This document shows positions 8,519-18,065 of a DNA stretch of 34,005 nt, in pieces. The notes below the pieces were generated by a model that made no database searches, had not been told where the DNA came from, and saw only the letters and a program-made list of their open reading frames with translations. The translations under genes were made by a program, and so were the position numbers. Numbering within the stretch: position 1 is the stretch's first letter; every line of letters starts with the position of its first letter. The DNA is from DATBDN01 sp036269895 (lineage in GTDB: Bacteria; Actinomycetota; Thermoleophilia; Solirubrobacterales; Thermoleophilaceae), in contig DATBDN010000236.1 of assembly GCA_036269895.1 (NCBI GenBank), positions 1 through 34,005 on the forward strand, in the 5' to 3' direction.

Positions 8519-9858
8519 GGTGCGGCCAGCAGCTCCTCGATCGGCACGCCCGTCGCCTGCTCGTAAAGGAATGACTCGTTGCTCGTGTTCTCCAGCAGCC
8601 GGCGCACGAGATATGCCATCCCGGCGACGAGGTCGCCCACCGGGCAGTACGCCCGCACCCGCAGGTCGAACGACGCCAGCGCTCGCGCCAGGTCGTCGCC
8701 CAGCCCGCGCAGCACCTGGAACTCGATGTCGCCCCGCGCGCCTCCGATCGACTGGTCGTACGCGATCGCGTGGGACACGGATCGCAGGTTGTGCGAAGCG
8801 ATCGCAACGCGCACCAGCGGGCGCGCGTCGAGCAGGCGGCGCGTCAGCTCCTCGAAGTTGCGGTCGCACGCGGCCTTGTCCTCGAATACCGGCGTCTCCC
8901 ACCCGTGCTGGCGCGCCTCGATGATCTCGTGGTCCCAGTACGCGCCCTTCACGAGGCGGATCACGAGCGGCGGACGCTCGCGGTTGCCGCCTGCCCACTC
9001 GAGGATCCGATCGAGCATCCGGGGCGACTCGCGCAGGTAGGCCTGCAGGACGATCCCGGTGGACGGCGCCGTCGCGAACTCGTCGTCCTCCAACAGCCCG
9101 AACACCAGGTCGAGCGTGGCTTCCATCGAATCGAGCGACTCCATGTCGACGTGCAGATGCGCGCCACGATCACGTGCGCGTTGCAGCAGCGGCCGCAGCC
9201 GGCCGGCGGCGTCATCGCGCCCGATGTCCGGCGCGTCGGGCCGCAGCAGCGGCGTCAGCGCCGACACCTTTACGGACAGGTTCGCCCGCGGCAGCGGCCC
9301 AACCGGGTCGGCCTCCAGCTGCGGTTGCTCCGGCAGGCGCGCATACGCCTCGGCCAGGACATCGAGCGCCTCGGCGCAGCGCGCGGCGTAGCGGTCAGCC
9401 TCCGGCTGCGTCACCGTCGCCTCGCCGAGCAGGTCGACGGACGATGCGATCCCGTCGTTCCAGAGCCCGCGCAGGATCGGGACTGCGTCTCGCGGCGTCG
9501 CACCGACGATGAAGCGGTGGGCCATGTGGCGAACGCCGGCCGCGGCGGCCGCGCCGAGCGCCCGGCGGCCTGGCGGGTTGCCCGCCATCCGCATCGCCAC
9601 ATCCAGCGACGGCGGCCGCTCGTCGACGTCGTCCAAGTACTCGGTCAGGTGGCGCGCCAGGTCGTCGAGAGAGCGCGTCGCCGGAGTGACGTCGACCAGC
9701 CGGAACAGCGCCGCTCGCAACTCCGCGTCGCGCGACGCGAGCTCCATCGCCTTGTCGTCGAGCGCCCGGAATGGATTTCGTGACCGCTTTGGGAAGGCCT
9801 TGTTGAGACGGCGCCCGATCTCGAGGATGCGCTCGTCGAGGCCTGCCGGACTGGACAC
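8515..9858 (-). CDS. Proline dehydrogenase (monofunctional PutA-type, FAD)
   Basis: This enzyme oxidises L-proline to 1-pyrroline-5-carboxylate and passes electrons from FAD to the membrane quinone pool. The 447-aa product has a helical N-terminal part (residues about 1-180) and a beta/alpha barrel. Barrel motifs are LSVKVSAL (194-201), HLHVDMES (234-241), RLVKGAYWDHE (301-311), ASHN (354-357), EFQVLRGLGD (379-388), and RVRAYCPVG followed by YLVRRLLENTSNESF. Arg419 and Arg420 are the pair that binds the proline carboxylate in the PutA family. The GTG 9858 start is exactly six bases downstream of a TAGGTT hexamer, which suggests a leaderless mRNA. The gene and its downstream dehydrogenase together equal the catalytic part of bifunctional PutA, split in two. 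No DNA-binding ribbon-helix-helix domain is present. Confidence 0.94.
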   Translation of the reverse strand: MSSPAGLDERILEIGRRLNKAFPKRSRNPFRALDDKAMELASRDAELRAALFRLVDVTPATRSLDDLARHLTEYLDDVDERPPSLDVAMRMAGNPPGRRALGAAAAAGVRHMAHRFIVGATPRDAVPILRGLWNDGIASSVDLLGEATVTQPEADRYAARCAEALDVLAEAYARLPEQPQLEADPVGPLPRANLSVKVSALTPLLRPDAPDIGRDDAAGRLRPLLQRARDRGAHLHVDMESLDSMEATLDLVFGLLEDDEFATAPSTGIVLQAYLRESPRMLDRILEWAGGNRERPPLVIRLVKGAYWDHEIIEARQHGWETPVFEDKAACDRNFEELTRRLLDARPLVRVAIASHNLRSVSHAIAYDQSIGGARGDIEFQVLRGLGDDLARALASFDLRVRAYCPVGDLVAGMAYLVRRLLENTSNESFLYEQATGVPIEELLAAP

Positions 9859-9864
9859 GCGCCT

Positions 9865-9870
9865 AACCTA
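9865..9870 (-). promoter_or_regulatory. Putative -10 element of the proline oxidation operon
   Basis: TAGGTT reads on the minus strand and is followed by six bases and then the GTG start of proline dehydrogenase. That spacing would put transcription start on the first base of the codon. A plus-strand TAACCT at 9863-9868 overlaps it and could serve the divergent MFS gene. No convincing -35 hexamer is visible. Confidence 0.45.
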
Positions 9871-9905
9871 CTCCTGGTGCGCCGCGCAGTCCTTCTCGAG
9901 GTCGA

Positions 9906-11090
9906 GTGAGCGCGCGCAGCAGTCTGCTTCGCAACAGGCCGTTCGTCGCACTCTGCGCGGCGCGCGCGGTCTCTGCCACCGGCGATCAAATCGCGGCGGT
10001 CGCGCTTGTCCTGCTGATCGCGAAGAACCACCCCGCCACCGCGGTTGGTGGCCTGCTGCTGGCGGAGAGCCTGCCGATGCTGCTGTCCACGCACGCCGGC
10101 GTCATCGCCGATCGCTTCGAGCGGCGGCGCCTGATGATCGGCTGCCAGCTCGGCCAGGCGGTCATCTTCGCGGTGGTGACCGTGTGGCTTCCGCCCTACG
10201 CCGCGCTGCTCGCCCTGCTCGTGGTCGCGTCGTTGCTCGGGACGCTGCTGCGATCGACGACCCAGGTCGTGGTGCACGCGACCGTGCCGGACGACCAGCT
10301 CCAGCCGGCGAACGCGCTTCTCGGCGTAGCCCTCTGGGGCAGCATGATGCTTGGTCCAGCCATCGGCGGCGCGCTCGCGGGCATTGCGGGGCCGCGCGCT
10401 GCGCTGGCTGTCGACACCGCCACCTTCCTCGTCTCCGCCGCCACGCTCCTGGTCCTGCCCCTGCTCCCGCGCCTTGTCGGCGACGAGTCGGACACGGGCG
10501 GTGTCGCGGCGGCGCTGCGCTATGCCGGGCGCGACCCGATCCTGCGGTCGCTCATTCTCAGCATGACGATGCTGGTGGCGTTCGCGGGCGTCGACAACGT
10601 CGCAATGGTCTTTCTCGTGCGCGACACGCTCGGTGGCGGGGCGGCCGCGTACGGAGCGGCGATGGCGGTCTTCGGGGTCGGCATGGTCACAGGCAGCGCG
10701 CTCGTCGTTCGCTACGTGAATTGGCGCGCCGAGCGGATCCTGCTCGGCAGCTTCACGCTGACCGCCGGGAGCGCGACCATGCTCGCGCTCGCGCCGTCGC
10801 TCGCCTCGGTCTATCCCGCACAGTTGATCGGCGGCATGGGGAACGGCCTCGACATCGCCGCGCAAACGACGCTCGTGCAGCGCCGCACTCCACCGTCGAT
10901 GCTCGGACGGATGTCGGGTGCCGCCAACTCCGGCGTCGCCGTCGGCTTCCTGGTCGCCTACCTCGGCGGCGGTGCGCTCGTGGACGTGACCTCGCCGCGC
11001 ACCGCGTTCCTCGTCGCGGCGGCGGGGTCGCTGCTTGCGATCGTCGTCGCGAGGCCGGTATGGCGAAGCGTCGCTACTGCTTCCACTTGA
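9906..11090 (+). CDS. MFS transporter (DHA3/enterobactin-exporter-like)
   Basis: This is a 394-aa integral membrane protein with about 12 hydrophobic segments in two halves. The loop DRFERRRLMIG after TM2 is the MFS motif A region (D-R-x-x-R-R). TVPDDQLQPANALLG followed by a glycine-rich helix (GPAIGGALAGIAG) is typical of the MFS_3/DHA3 group, which includes enterobactin and macrolide exporters; the substrate cannot be told from sequence. The start is GTG 9906, with GAGG at 9897-9900 as a likely ribosome site. It is divergent from proline dehydrogenase by 47 bases. The 3' end overlaps the convergent redoxin gene by 17 bases, so the last six codons are read on both strands. Confidence 0.88.
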   Translation: MSARSSLLRNRPFVALCAARAVSATGDQIAAVALVLLIAKNHPATAVGGLLLAESLPMLLSTHAGVIADRFERRRLMIGCQLGQAVIFAVVTVWLPPYAALLALLVVASLLGTLLRSTTQVVVHATVPDDQLQPANALLGVALWGSMMLGPAIGGALAGIAGPRAALAVDTATFLVSAATLLVLPLLPRLVGDESDTGGVAAALRYAGRDPILRSLILSMTMLVAFAGVDNVAMVFLVRDTLGGGAAAYGAAMAVFGVGMVTGSALVVRYVNWRAERILLGSFTLTAGSATMLALAPSLASVYPAQLIGGMGNGLDIAAQTTLVQRRTPPSMLGRMSGAANSGVAVGFLVAYLGGGALVDVTSPRTAFLVAAAGSLLAIVVARPVWRSVATAST

Positions 11091-11598
11091 CCGAGCAGCC
11101 GACGGGCTTCGTCTCCGGCTCGGTCACGTCGCGGCCGTCCAGCAGCGCGTCCAGTGCGCCACGCAGCCAGGCTGCGTTCTGATCCTCGTCCATGTGATCG
11201 GCATCGGGAGCGCCGCGGTAGCGCAGGACGCCGTCCGAGTCGAAGACGAACACGTCGGGCGTGGTCTTGGCGTCGTACGCGCGCGCAACCTCCTGCGACT
11301 CGTCGCGCAGATACGGCACGGGCCACGGGCCCTCGCGCAGCACGCGCTCGCGCATTGCCTCGAGGGAATCGCGTGGGTAGCGGTCCGCGTCGTTCGGGTT
11401 CACGAGCAGCGTCCGCACGCCACGCTCTTCATAGTCGCGTGCGACCGTCAGCAGCCGATCGTGCCAGGCGAGCGCGTACGGGCAGTGGTTGCAGGTGAAG
11501 ACGACGACGGTCGCGCCGCCACCGTCCGGGAAGGCAACGTCGGTCCCCGTCGTGTCCGGGAGCGTGAACGAAGGTCCCTTGTCGCCGATCGCGATCAT
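11074..11598 (-). CDS. Thioredoxin-fold redoxin family protein (PRX-like1 type)
   Basis: This 174-aa protein of the AhpC/TSA-thioredoxin superfamily is cytoplasmic, with no signal peptide. It has the active-site motif FTCNHCPYALAW, with Cys36 and Cys39 as a CxxC pair, followed by HDRLLTVARDYEERGV. TTPDVFVFDSDGVLRYRG is the cis-proline region, and the protein ends in GCSVKWKQ with Cys168. The CNHCPY and terminal GCxxKWK features together match the PRX-like1 group, whose physiological partner is generally unknown. ATG 11598 is chosen because it overlaps the stop of the upstream thioredoxin-like gene as ATGA; the longer open frame upstream only shadows that gene. It overlaps the 3' end of the MFS gene on the other strand. 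Confidence 0.88.
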   Translation of the reverse strand: MIAIGDKGPSFTLPDTTGTDVAFPDGGGATVVVFTCNHCPYALAWHDRLLTVARDYEERGVRTLLVNPNDADRYPRDSLEAMRERVLREGPWPVPYLRDESQEVARAYDAKTTPDVFVFDSDGVLRYRGAPDADHMDEDQNAAWLRGALDALLDGRDVTEPETKPVGCSVKWKQ

Positions 11599-11909
11599 CG
11601 AACGAGCGCCTCCTTGATGTCCTCGGGGTCGGGCAGCGGGGAGATCCGGCCGTCGCGCAGGTGGTAGACGCGGCAGGTCAAGCCGAGCGGCTCGTCTTCC
11701 TCCGGCGGTTGGACGTCCCGCCCGTCTACGCGAACGGTCGGCGAGCCAGGGAAGCCCTCGCGCCGGGCCGCGTCGTCGGACGCGATCTCGATCGAGCGGA
11801 GCGACTGGGGGTCGATCCCCGCCTCCGCCATCAGCTGCCGGACGAGCTCGTGCGCCTCCTCGGACGACGGACAGCCCTCCCACCAGAGCAGTTCGACACG
11901 CTCGGGCAC
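11595..11909 (-). CDS. Small thioredoxin-like protein with a single N-terminal cysteine
   Basis: The product is 104 aa. The N-terminus ERVELLWWEGCPSSEEAHELV has the beta-strand, Cys, helix pattern of a thioredoxin/glutaredoxin fold. The second active-site position is serine (GCPSS), so it resembles monothiol proteins. GFPGSPTVRVDG supplies the cis-proline loop, and a second cysteine occurs in LTCRVYHL. Start GTG 11909 follows TAGCCT by seven bases. Its stop overlaps the redoxin start by four bases, so the two are coupled and probably act together in thiol chemistry or metal/toxicant handling. That role is inferred from fold and position only. Confidence 0.8.
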   Translation of the reverse strand: MPERVELLWWEGCPSSEEAHELVRQLMAEAGIDPQSLRSIEIASDDAARREGFPGSPTVRVDGRDVQPPEEDEPLGLTCRVYHLRDGRISPLPDPEDIKEALVR

Positions 11910-11916
11910 GAGACCG

Positions 11917-11922
11917 AGGCTA
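11917..11922 (-). promoter_or_regulatory. Putative -10 element of the thioredoxin pair
   Basis: TAGCCT on the minus strand lies seven bases before GTG 11909. The left arm of the inverted repeat 11925-11961 sits immediately upstream, in the spacer of this promoter, so a protein bound there could affect initiation. Confidence 0.4.
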
Positions 11923-11924
11923 CC

Positions 11925-11961
11925 GCTGTAACAAAAGTGCTCTGATCCCCTTTGTTACAGC
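11925..11961. repeat. 11-bp perfect inverted repeat in a divergent promoter region (candidate operator)
   Basis: The arms are GCTGTAACAAA (11925-11935) and its exact reverse complement TTTGTTACAGC (11951-11961), separated by 15 bases. It is A/T-rich in otherwise GC-rich DNA and lies between the thioredoxin-like gene (minus) and the ThyX-like gene (plus). The centre-to-centre arm distance is about 26 bases, so a dimer of dimers, or two half-sites joined by looping, is more natural than one compact helix-turn-helix dimer. The right arm could also provide the -35 region (TTGTTA) of the plus-strand gene. It is unlikely to be a terminator, because no transcript ends here. Confidence 0.55.
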
Positions 11962-11976
11962 CGCCGGGAGCCGCGC

Positions 11977-11982
11977 TACGCT
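11977..11982 (+). promoter_or_regulatory. Putative -10 element of the ThyX-like gene
   Basis: TACGCT is nine bases before GTG 11992. A TTGTTA at 11952-11957, inside the right arm of the inverted repeat, is 19 bases upstream and could be the -35 element. Any leader would be only two or three bases long. Confidence 0.38.
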
Positions 11983-11991
11983 CGCCCGTCC

Positions 11992-13587
<1,596 letters not shown>

Positions 13588-13596
13588 GTTCGCGTC

Positions 13597-15129
13597 ATGC
13601 GCACCTCTTTGGCCGTCGTGGCCGCCGTTCTTGCCTGCCTGGTCGCTGCAACCGCCACCCCCGCGCTCGCCGACGAAGGCGTAGCCAACTTCGTCTCGGC
13701 GCCCAAGCTCAAGCCGCCGCTGCTGACGGTGAACCGCTCGAGTCGCGGCCAGGCTCCGGGCTACATCTTCACCGCGATCTTCCAGAACAAGTTCTTCACC
13801 GACCCACTGACAGGCCAGGGCGGCCCGATGATCCTGGACAGCAAGGGCCACTACGTCTGGCTCAAGCCCGCAAGCAAGTCCGCGCCCGACACCCTCAACC
13901 TCCAGGTGCAGCGCTACCAGGGGAAGCCGGTCCTGACCTACTGGGACGGCACTGTCCAGAACACCGGCGAGATGGCCGGCACCTGGCACGTGCTGAACGA
14001 CCGCTACAGGCAGATCGCGAAGGTCGGCAGCCAGAGCGGGTGGGACCCGAGCGGCCACGAGTTCCTGATTCAGAAAGACGGCACCGCGCTCGTCACGGGC
14101 TACAGGCATGTGCAGCACATGGACCTGCAGCCCGCCGGCGGCGGCCCCGACCAGACGCTGCTGGATTCGGGCGTGCTCCAGTACGACATCAAGACGGGAC
14201 AGCTGCTGAAGGTCTGGAGCGCCGCCGACCACATCGCTATGACCGACGGCTATCCGCCCGCTAATCCCAACAGCCCCGCCGCCTACGACCCGTGGCACAT
14301 CAACTCGATCGACGTCGCCTCCGACGGGACCTGGCTGGTATCGATGCGCAACACCTGGGCGATCTACAAGATCAACCCCGGCACCGGGCAGGTCCTCTGG
14401 ACCCTCGGCGGCAAACGCAGCGACTTCGCCATCCCCGACAACACCGCCTTCGCTTTCCAGCACGACGCGCGCTGGCGCCCGAACGGCGAGATCAGCATGT
14501 TCGACAACGACTGCTGCAGCTTGATCCCGCAGCCGAGCGGGCCGCCGAAGACCGCCCCGCCGGTGCACGGCACCCAGAGCCGCGGCTTGCAGATCAAGCT
14601 CGACGAGAACGCCAGGACCGTGTCGCTGGTCGCCGAGAACAAGCTCTACGACCTGGCGTCCGGAACTCAAGGCAACCGCCAGGTGCTGCCAAACGGGAAC
14701 GTGTTCATGGGCTGGGGGCAGCAGCCGTTCTTCTCGGAGTTCACGAAGACCGGGAAGCTCCTGCTGTCGGTGCGCCTGCCCGACCCGGACGAGTCGTATC
14801 GCGCGTACCGCTACGCCTGGAACGGTCATCCGACCGCACGTCCGCAGGCCGCAGCGCGTCCGTCAGGCAAGCGCACCCGCGTCTACACAAGCTGGAACGG
14901 AGCCACGCGGGTGGCCGCCTACCGGATCTTCGCCGGCCGGACCAGCCACAGGCTCAAGCTCGTCGCGAAGCGCGTCCGCAAGACTGGCTTCGAGACGGCC
15001 AAGACGATCAAGAGCGGCGGCCCGGTCGTGAAGGTCCAGGCGCTCGACTCGAAGAGCCGCGTACTCGGCACCTCGGGCGCGGTGCGGCGCCAGAACACAA
15101 GCGGGAATGCTCCGGTACCCGTCTACTAG
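13597..15129 (+). CDS. Secreted arylsulfotransferase-family protein (Arylsulfotran_2 type), copy 1
   Basis: The 510-aa product has a Sec signal peptide (MRTSLAVVAAVLACLVAATATPALA, split here only by class: basic start, hydrophobic core, ALA cut site near residue 25). The body is a beta-propeller-like array of the arylsulfotransferase family. Marks are GPMILDSKGHYVW, DPSGHEFLIQKDGTALV, YDPWHINSIDV, GQVLWTLGGKRSDF, FQHDARW and EISMFDN. Family members with the repeated NG-H/WH/QHD histidines are predicted to move sulfate between phenolic esters through a histidine. Family assignment is firm but activity on any given substrate is not. A C-terminal Fn3-like segment (VYTSWNGATRVAAYRIFAG, about residue 430) follows the propeller. 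Copy 2 overlaps its 3' end by 23 bases. Confidence 0.87.
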   Translation: MRTSLAVVAAVLACLVAATATPALADEGVANFVSAPKLKPPLLTVNRSSRGQAPGYIFTAIFQNKFFTDPLTGQGGPMILDSKGHYVWLKPASKSAPDTLNLQVQRYQGKPVLTYWDGTVQNTGEMAGTWHVLNDRYRQIAKVGSQSGWDPSGHEFLIQKDGTALVTGYRHVQHMDLQPAGGGPDQTLLDSGVLQYDIKTGQLLKVWSAADHIAMTDGYPPANPNSPAAYDPWHINSIDVASDGTWLVSMRNTWAIYKINPGTGQVLWTLGGKRSDFAIPDNTAFAFQHDARWRPNGEISMFDNDCCSLIPQPSGPPKTAPPVHGTQSRGLQIKLDENARTVSLVAENKLYDLASGTQGNRQVLPNGNVFMGWGQQPFFSEFTKTGKLLLSVRLPDPDESYRAYRYAWNGHPTARPQAAARPSGKRTRVYTSWNGATRVAAYRIFAGRTSHRLKLVAKRVRKTGFETAKTIKSGGPVVKVQALDSKSRVLGTSGAVRRQNTSGNAPVPVY

Positions 15130-16618
15130 GACAGTCCTCGGCCGGGTCATCCGCGGCGGTGGCGCCATAGTCGTTGCTTGCGTGATCGCAGGGAGTGGGT
15201 CTGCGCTGGCAGCCAGCGGCTGGACGACGGCGGTGCGCAGCCAGCCCGGGTTCCGGGTCCCGAGGGTGATCGTCACTGCGCGCGACGCCAATGTCGCCCC
15301 GGGCTTCATCTTCCTGACGCCGCGGACCATCTACCCCGGCCGCACCGGCCCGACGATCCTGGACAAGGACGGTCACGTCGTCTGGTTCCACCGTCAGAGC
15401 TACCGCCTCTCGGCGCAGAACCTCCGCCCGCAGATCTACCGGGGCCAGCCCGTGCTCACCTGGAGCCTGTCGCCGCCGCTGCTGCGCGAGGGCGAGGCGC
15501 TCACGCGCGGCGCGACTCCGCGCAACACCTACAACGTGATCGCCGACCAGAGCTATCGGACCATCAAGCGCGTACGTGCTGTAGGGCGGGGCGTCATCAC
15601 CAATGGCCACGACTTCGTGATCACCCGAAAGAACACCGCACTGGTCCTCGGCAGCCGGCTGGTGCCGCGCCGGCTGAAGCGCTACGGCGGCCCTGCTAGC
15701 GGCCGGATCGTCGACGACCTGGTCCAGGAGATCGACATCCGCACCGGCCGGGTGCTGTTCAGCTGGTCCTCGGCCGCGCACATACCGCTGTCGGAGTCGA
15801 TGGTGCGCTTCCCGAAGACCGGCTACTGGGACCCGTTCCACCTGAACTCCGTCTCCGCCGACAGCGATGGTGGCCTGCTCGTGTCAGCGCGCCACACATC
15901 GACCGTCTACAAGATCAGCCGCCACACGGGCCACATCGTGTGGAAGCTGGGCGGCCGGCACAGCAGCTTCAGGATGGGCCCTGGCGCGAGCTTCTATTAC
16001 CAGCACGACGCCGAGCGGCAGGCCGATGGGACGATCACGCTGTTCGACAACGGCGCGACGCTGGACGACTTGTCGCACGGACGCGACTCGCAGGCCAAGC
16101 GCCTCCGGCTCGACAAGAGGCGGAAGACGGCGACATTGGTCACCCGCTTCAAGCACCCGAGTGGGCGCGGGCTTGCCAGCTCTCAGGGCAACGCGAGCGT
16201 TCTGGCGAACGGCGACGTGTTCGTCGGCTGGGGAATCTCCCCGTGGTTCTCCGAATACGCGGCAGACGGCCGGCTGCTGTTCGGTGCCCGCTTCAGCTCC
16301 GTCTGGCACCACTCGTACCGCGCCTACAAGGCGCCGTGGAGCGCGCGCCCGCTGACGAAGCCGGCCGTCTACGCGCGCGTGACCTCCGGTCACGTAGCGG
16401 CTTACGTCAGCTGGAACGGCGCGACCGATGTCGCTAACTGGCGCCTGCTCGGCGGCGCCGACCAGAACTCGTTGAGCGCGAGCGGCACCGCGCCGTGGGC
16501 GAACTTCGAGACGAAGCTGGCGTTCGAGGGGACGCCCGCGTTCGTGCAGGTGCAGGGCCTCGACGCGAACGGCGCGGTGCTCGGCGCGTCCGCGGTGGTC
16601 AAGACCCAGCGGGGCTGA
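15107..16618 (+). CDS. Secreted arylsulfotransferase-family protein (Arylsulfotran_2 type), copy 2
   Basis: The 503-aa product is a paralogue of the preceding gene. Residues 1 to about 36 form a signal peptide with basic residues (RTVLGRVIRGG), a hydrophobic core and SALA before the cut. The same landmarks recur in the same order: GPTILDKDGHVVWF, ITNGHDFVITRKNTALVLG, YWDPFHLNSVSADSDGGLLV, GHIVWKLGGRHSSF, YQHDAERQADGTITLFDN, NASVLANGDVFVGWG. The C-terminal Fn3-like segment VYARVTSGHVAAYVSWNGA is also shared. The overall layout suggests an old tandem duplication, since the two sequences differ widely outside these motifs. ATG 15107 lies inside copy 1, so the two are probably one transcript. The 3' end overlaps the convergent sulfatase by 20 bases. 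Confidence 0.87.
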   Translation: MLRYPSTRTVLGRVIRGGGAIVVACVIAGSGSALAASGWTTAVRSQPGFRVPRVIVTARDANVAPGFIFLTPRTIYPGRTGPTILDKDGHVVWFHRQSYRLSAQNLRPQIYRGQPVLTWSLSPPLLREGEALTRGATPRNTYNVIADQSYRTIKRVRAVGRGVITNGHDFVITRKNTALVLGSRLVPRRLKRYGGPASGRIVDDLVQEIDIRTGRVLFSWSSAAHIPLSESMVRFPKTGYWDPFHLNSVSADSDGGLLVSARHTSTVYKISRHTGHIVWKLGGRHSSFRMGPGASFYYQHDAERQADGTITLFDNGATLDDLSHGRDSQAKRLRLDKRRKTATLVTRFKHPSGRGLASSQGNASVLANGDVFVGWGISPWFSEYAADGRLLFGARFSSVWHHSYRAYKAPWSARPLTKPAVYARVTSGHVAAYVSWNGATDVANWRLLGGADQNSLSASGTAPWANFETKLAFEGTPAFVQVQGLDANGAVLGASAVVKTQRG

Positions 16619-18059
16619 CCGCGGCGCGCATGCAGCCGCCGCCGCGGCAGTCCTCGAGCGCCAGCAGCTGCTCGTGCAGCGCCGCGCGCTCGTTCGCGTC
16701 CAGCTCGTCGTAGCGGTTGTTCAGCTCGTCCGGATCGCTGAGCAGCTCGTACCATTCGCGCTCGCCGTCCACGTACTCGACGTAGAGCTCGTCCGCCGTT
16801 CGCAGCGCCTCGTAGGAGGGCGGGTTGCCGCTGGAGGTCGTCTGGCGGTCCGGGTCGCCGTTCGGGGTCGGCGGGTGGTGATGCTCGATCAGGACGGCAT
16901 CGCGCCAGCGCGCGGGCACGCGTCCCTGGAGCAGCGGCACGAGCGAATGGCCGTCCACGCCTCGCGGCGGCCGCACATGCGCAAGACGCTCGAAGGTGGG
17001 CGCCAGGTCCACGTTCTCCGCCAGCGCGTCCGTCGACCTGCCGTGCGGCACGCCCGGCCCCACGACCACGAGCGGCACGCGCACATCCGTGTCGTACGCG
17101 GTCATCTTCCCGGCCAGCAGCCGGCGCTGGCCCATGTGGTAGCCGTTATCCGAACTGAAGACCACGTACGTGTTCTTGTCGAGCCCACGAAGTCGCAACA
17201 TCCGCCGCACCTGCCCGACCAGCTCGTCGACCGCCTGGACCGACTGCGCACGCTTGCGGAACTCACGGCTGAGCCCATCGATCTGCTCCTGCGTGAGCGC
17301 GGGCCGCGTGCTCAGCCAACTCGGCGGGTTCGCCGGCGGTACGTCGAACGCCGCGTCACGCGGCACCTGCAGCCCGGGGAAGTCGTTGCGGTCGCGCGGC
17401 GCGGGCACCGACGGGCGGTGCGGCGCGATCGTCGCGATCTCAACGAGGAACGGGGCGCCCGCGACCGCGGCGTGGTTGATGAAGTCGACGCCGCGGCGCC
17501 GCAACAGATCAGTCAGGTACACGCGACGGGCGCGGCCGAAGTGCGCCACCCGGCCGTTCGCGTTCAGCACGTAGTTGAAGCCCTTGTAACCGCCGCCCGG
17601 CACCTGCCAGTCGGTCCAGCCCGGCGCGATGTAGTGCGGATGCAGCTCGTAACCGTTGAGGTACTTGCCCATCATCGACGTGCGATAGCCGGACGCCTGC
17701 AGAGCGGTTGCAAACGTCTGGCTCTCGGCACCGCGCCGGAAGGCGGTAAAGCCACCTGTCGGAGGGGTGTTGGTGAGCACGCCGTGGTTGTGCGGATAGA
17801 GCCCCGTGAAGATCGACGCGCGCGAGGGGCAGCAGAGCGAGTCCGTGACGAAGTAGTTGGTGAAGGTCAGGCCGTTGCGCTGCATCTGGCGCACATGCGG
17901 CATGAACCGGACGAGGTTCCAGGACAGGTCGTCGGTGAGGATGAAGACGACGTTCGCGCGCGCCGCGGGCTGCGGTTGCACGGCGGGTCGGGCGGACGAC
18001 GCCAGCGAGGCCGCCGCCGTGACAACGACCAGGAGAGTGAGAGCGGCCAGACGCACCAA
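16599..18059 (-). CDS. Secreted sulfatase (formylglycine-dependent)
   Basis: This is an alkaline-phosphatase-superfamily sulfatase that hydrolyses sulfate esters outside the membrane. The 486-aa product has a signal peptide (RLAALTLLVVVTAAASLASSA) and then VVFILTDDLSW with metal-binding Asp43/Asp44. The motif LCCPSRASIFTGLYPHNHG follows: Cys76 in CxPSR would be turned into formylglycine. SSDNGYHMGQRRLLAGKM supplies the second metal site and lysine. A C-terminal domain includes WYELLSDPDELNN, the usual sulfatase ending. The start is a judgement. TTG 18059 is preceded by TACCCT with six bases between, the spacing seen at other genes here, and gives a normal signal peptide. TTG 18083 would add an acidic N-terminus, and GTG 18056 is next to the chosen codon. 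Converging on the arylsulfotransferases, it suggests an extracellular sulfate-ester module. Confidence 0.91.
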   Translation of the reverse strand: MVRLAALTLLVVVTAAASLASSARPAVQPQPAARANVVFILTDDLSWNLVRFMPHVRQMQRNGLTFTNYFVTDSLCCPSRASIFTGLYPHNHGVLTNTPPTGGFTAFRRGAESQTFATALQASGYRTSMMGKYLNGYELHPHYIAPGWTDWQVPGGGYKGFNYVLNANGRVAHFGRARRVYLTDLLRRRGVDFINHAAVAGAPFLVEIATIAPHRPSVPAPRDRNDFPGLQVPRDAAFDVPPANPPSWLSTRPALTQEQIDGLSREFRKRAQSVQAVDELVGQVRRMLRLRGLDKNTYVVFSSDNGYHMGQRRLLAGKMTAYDTDVRVPLVVVGPGVPHGRSTDALAENVDLAPTFERLAHVRPPRGVDGHSLVPLLQGRVPARWRDAVLIEHHHPPTPNGDPDRQTTSSGNPPSYEALRTADELYVEYVDGEREWYELLSDPDELNNRYDELDANERAALHEQLLALEDCRGGGCMRAAVSPAGS

Positions 18060-18065
18060 TGTGTG

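Noticed and set aside
8519..8998. Upstream extension of the P5C dehydrogenase frame (160 extra codons).
   Set aside because: The translation is Arg/Gly/Pro-rich and unlike any ALDH. It lies inside proline dehydrogenase, and GTG 8518 in a GTGA overlap is a natural start.
9906..11182. Alternative plus-strand frame of 557 codons (9509-11182) covering the MFS gene.
   Set aside because: Its translation is Arg-rich with no motifs, whereas the 394-aa frame is a clear MFS protein.
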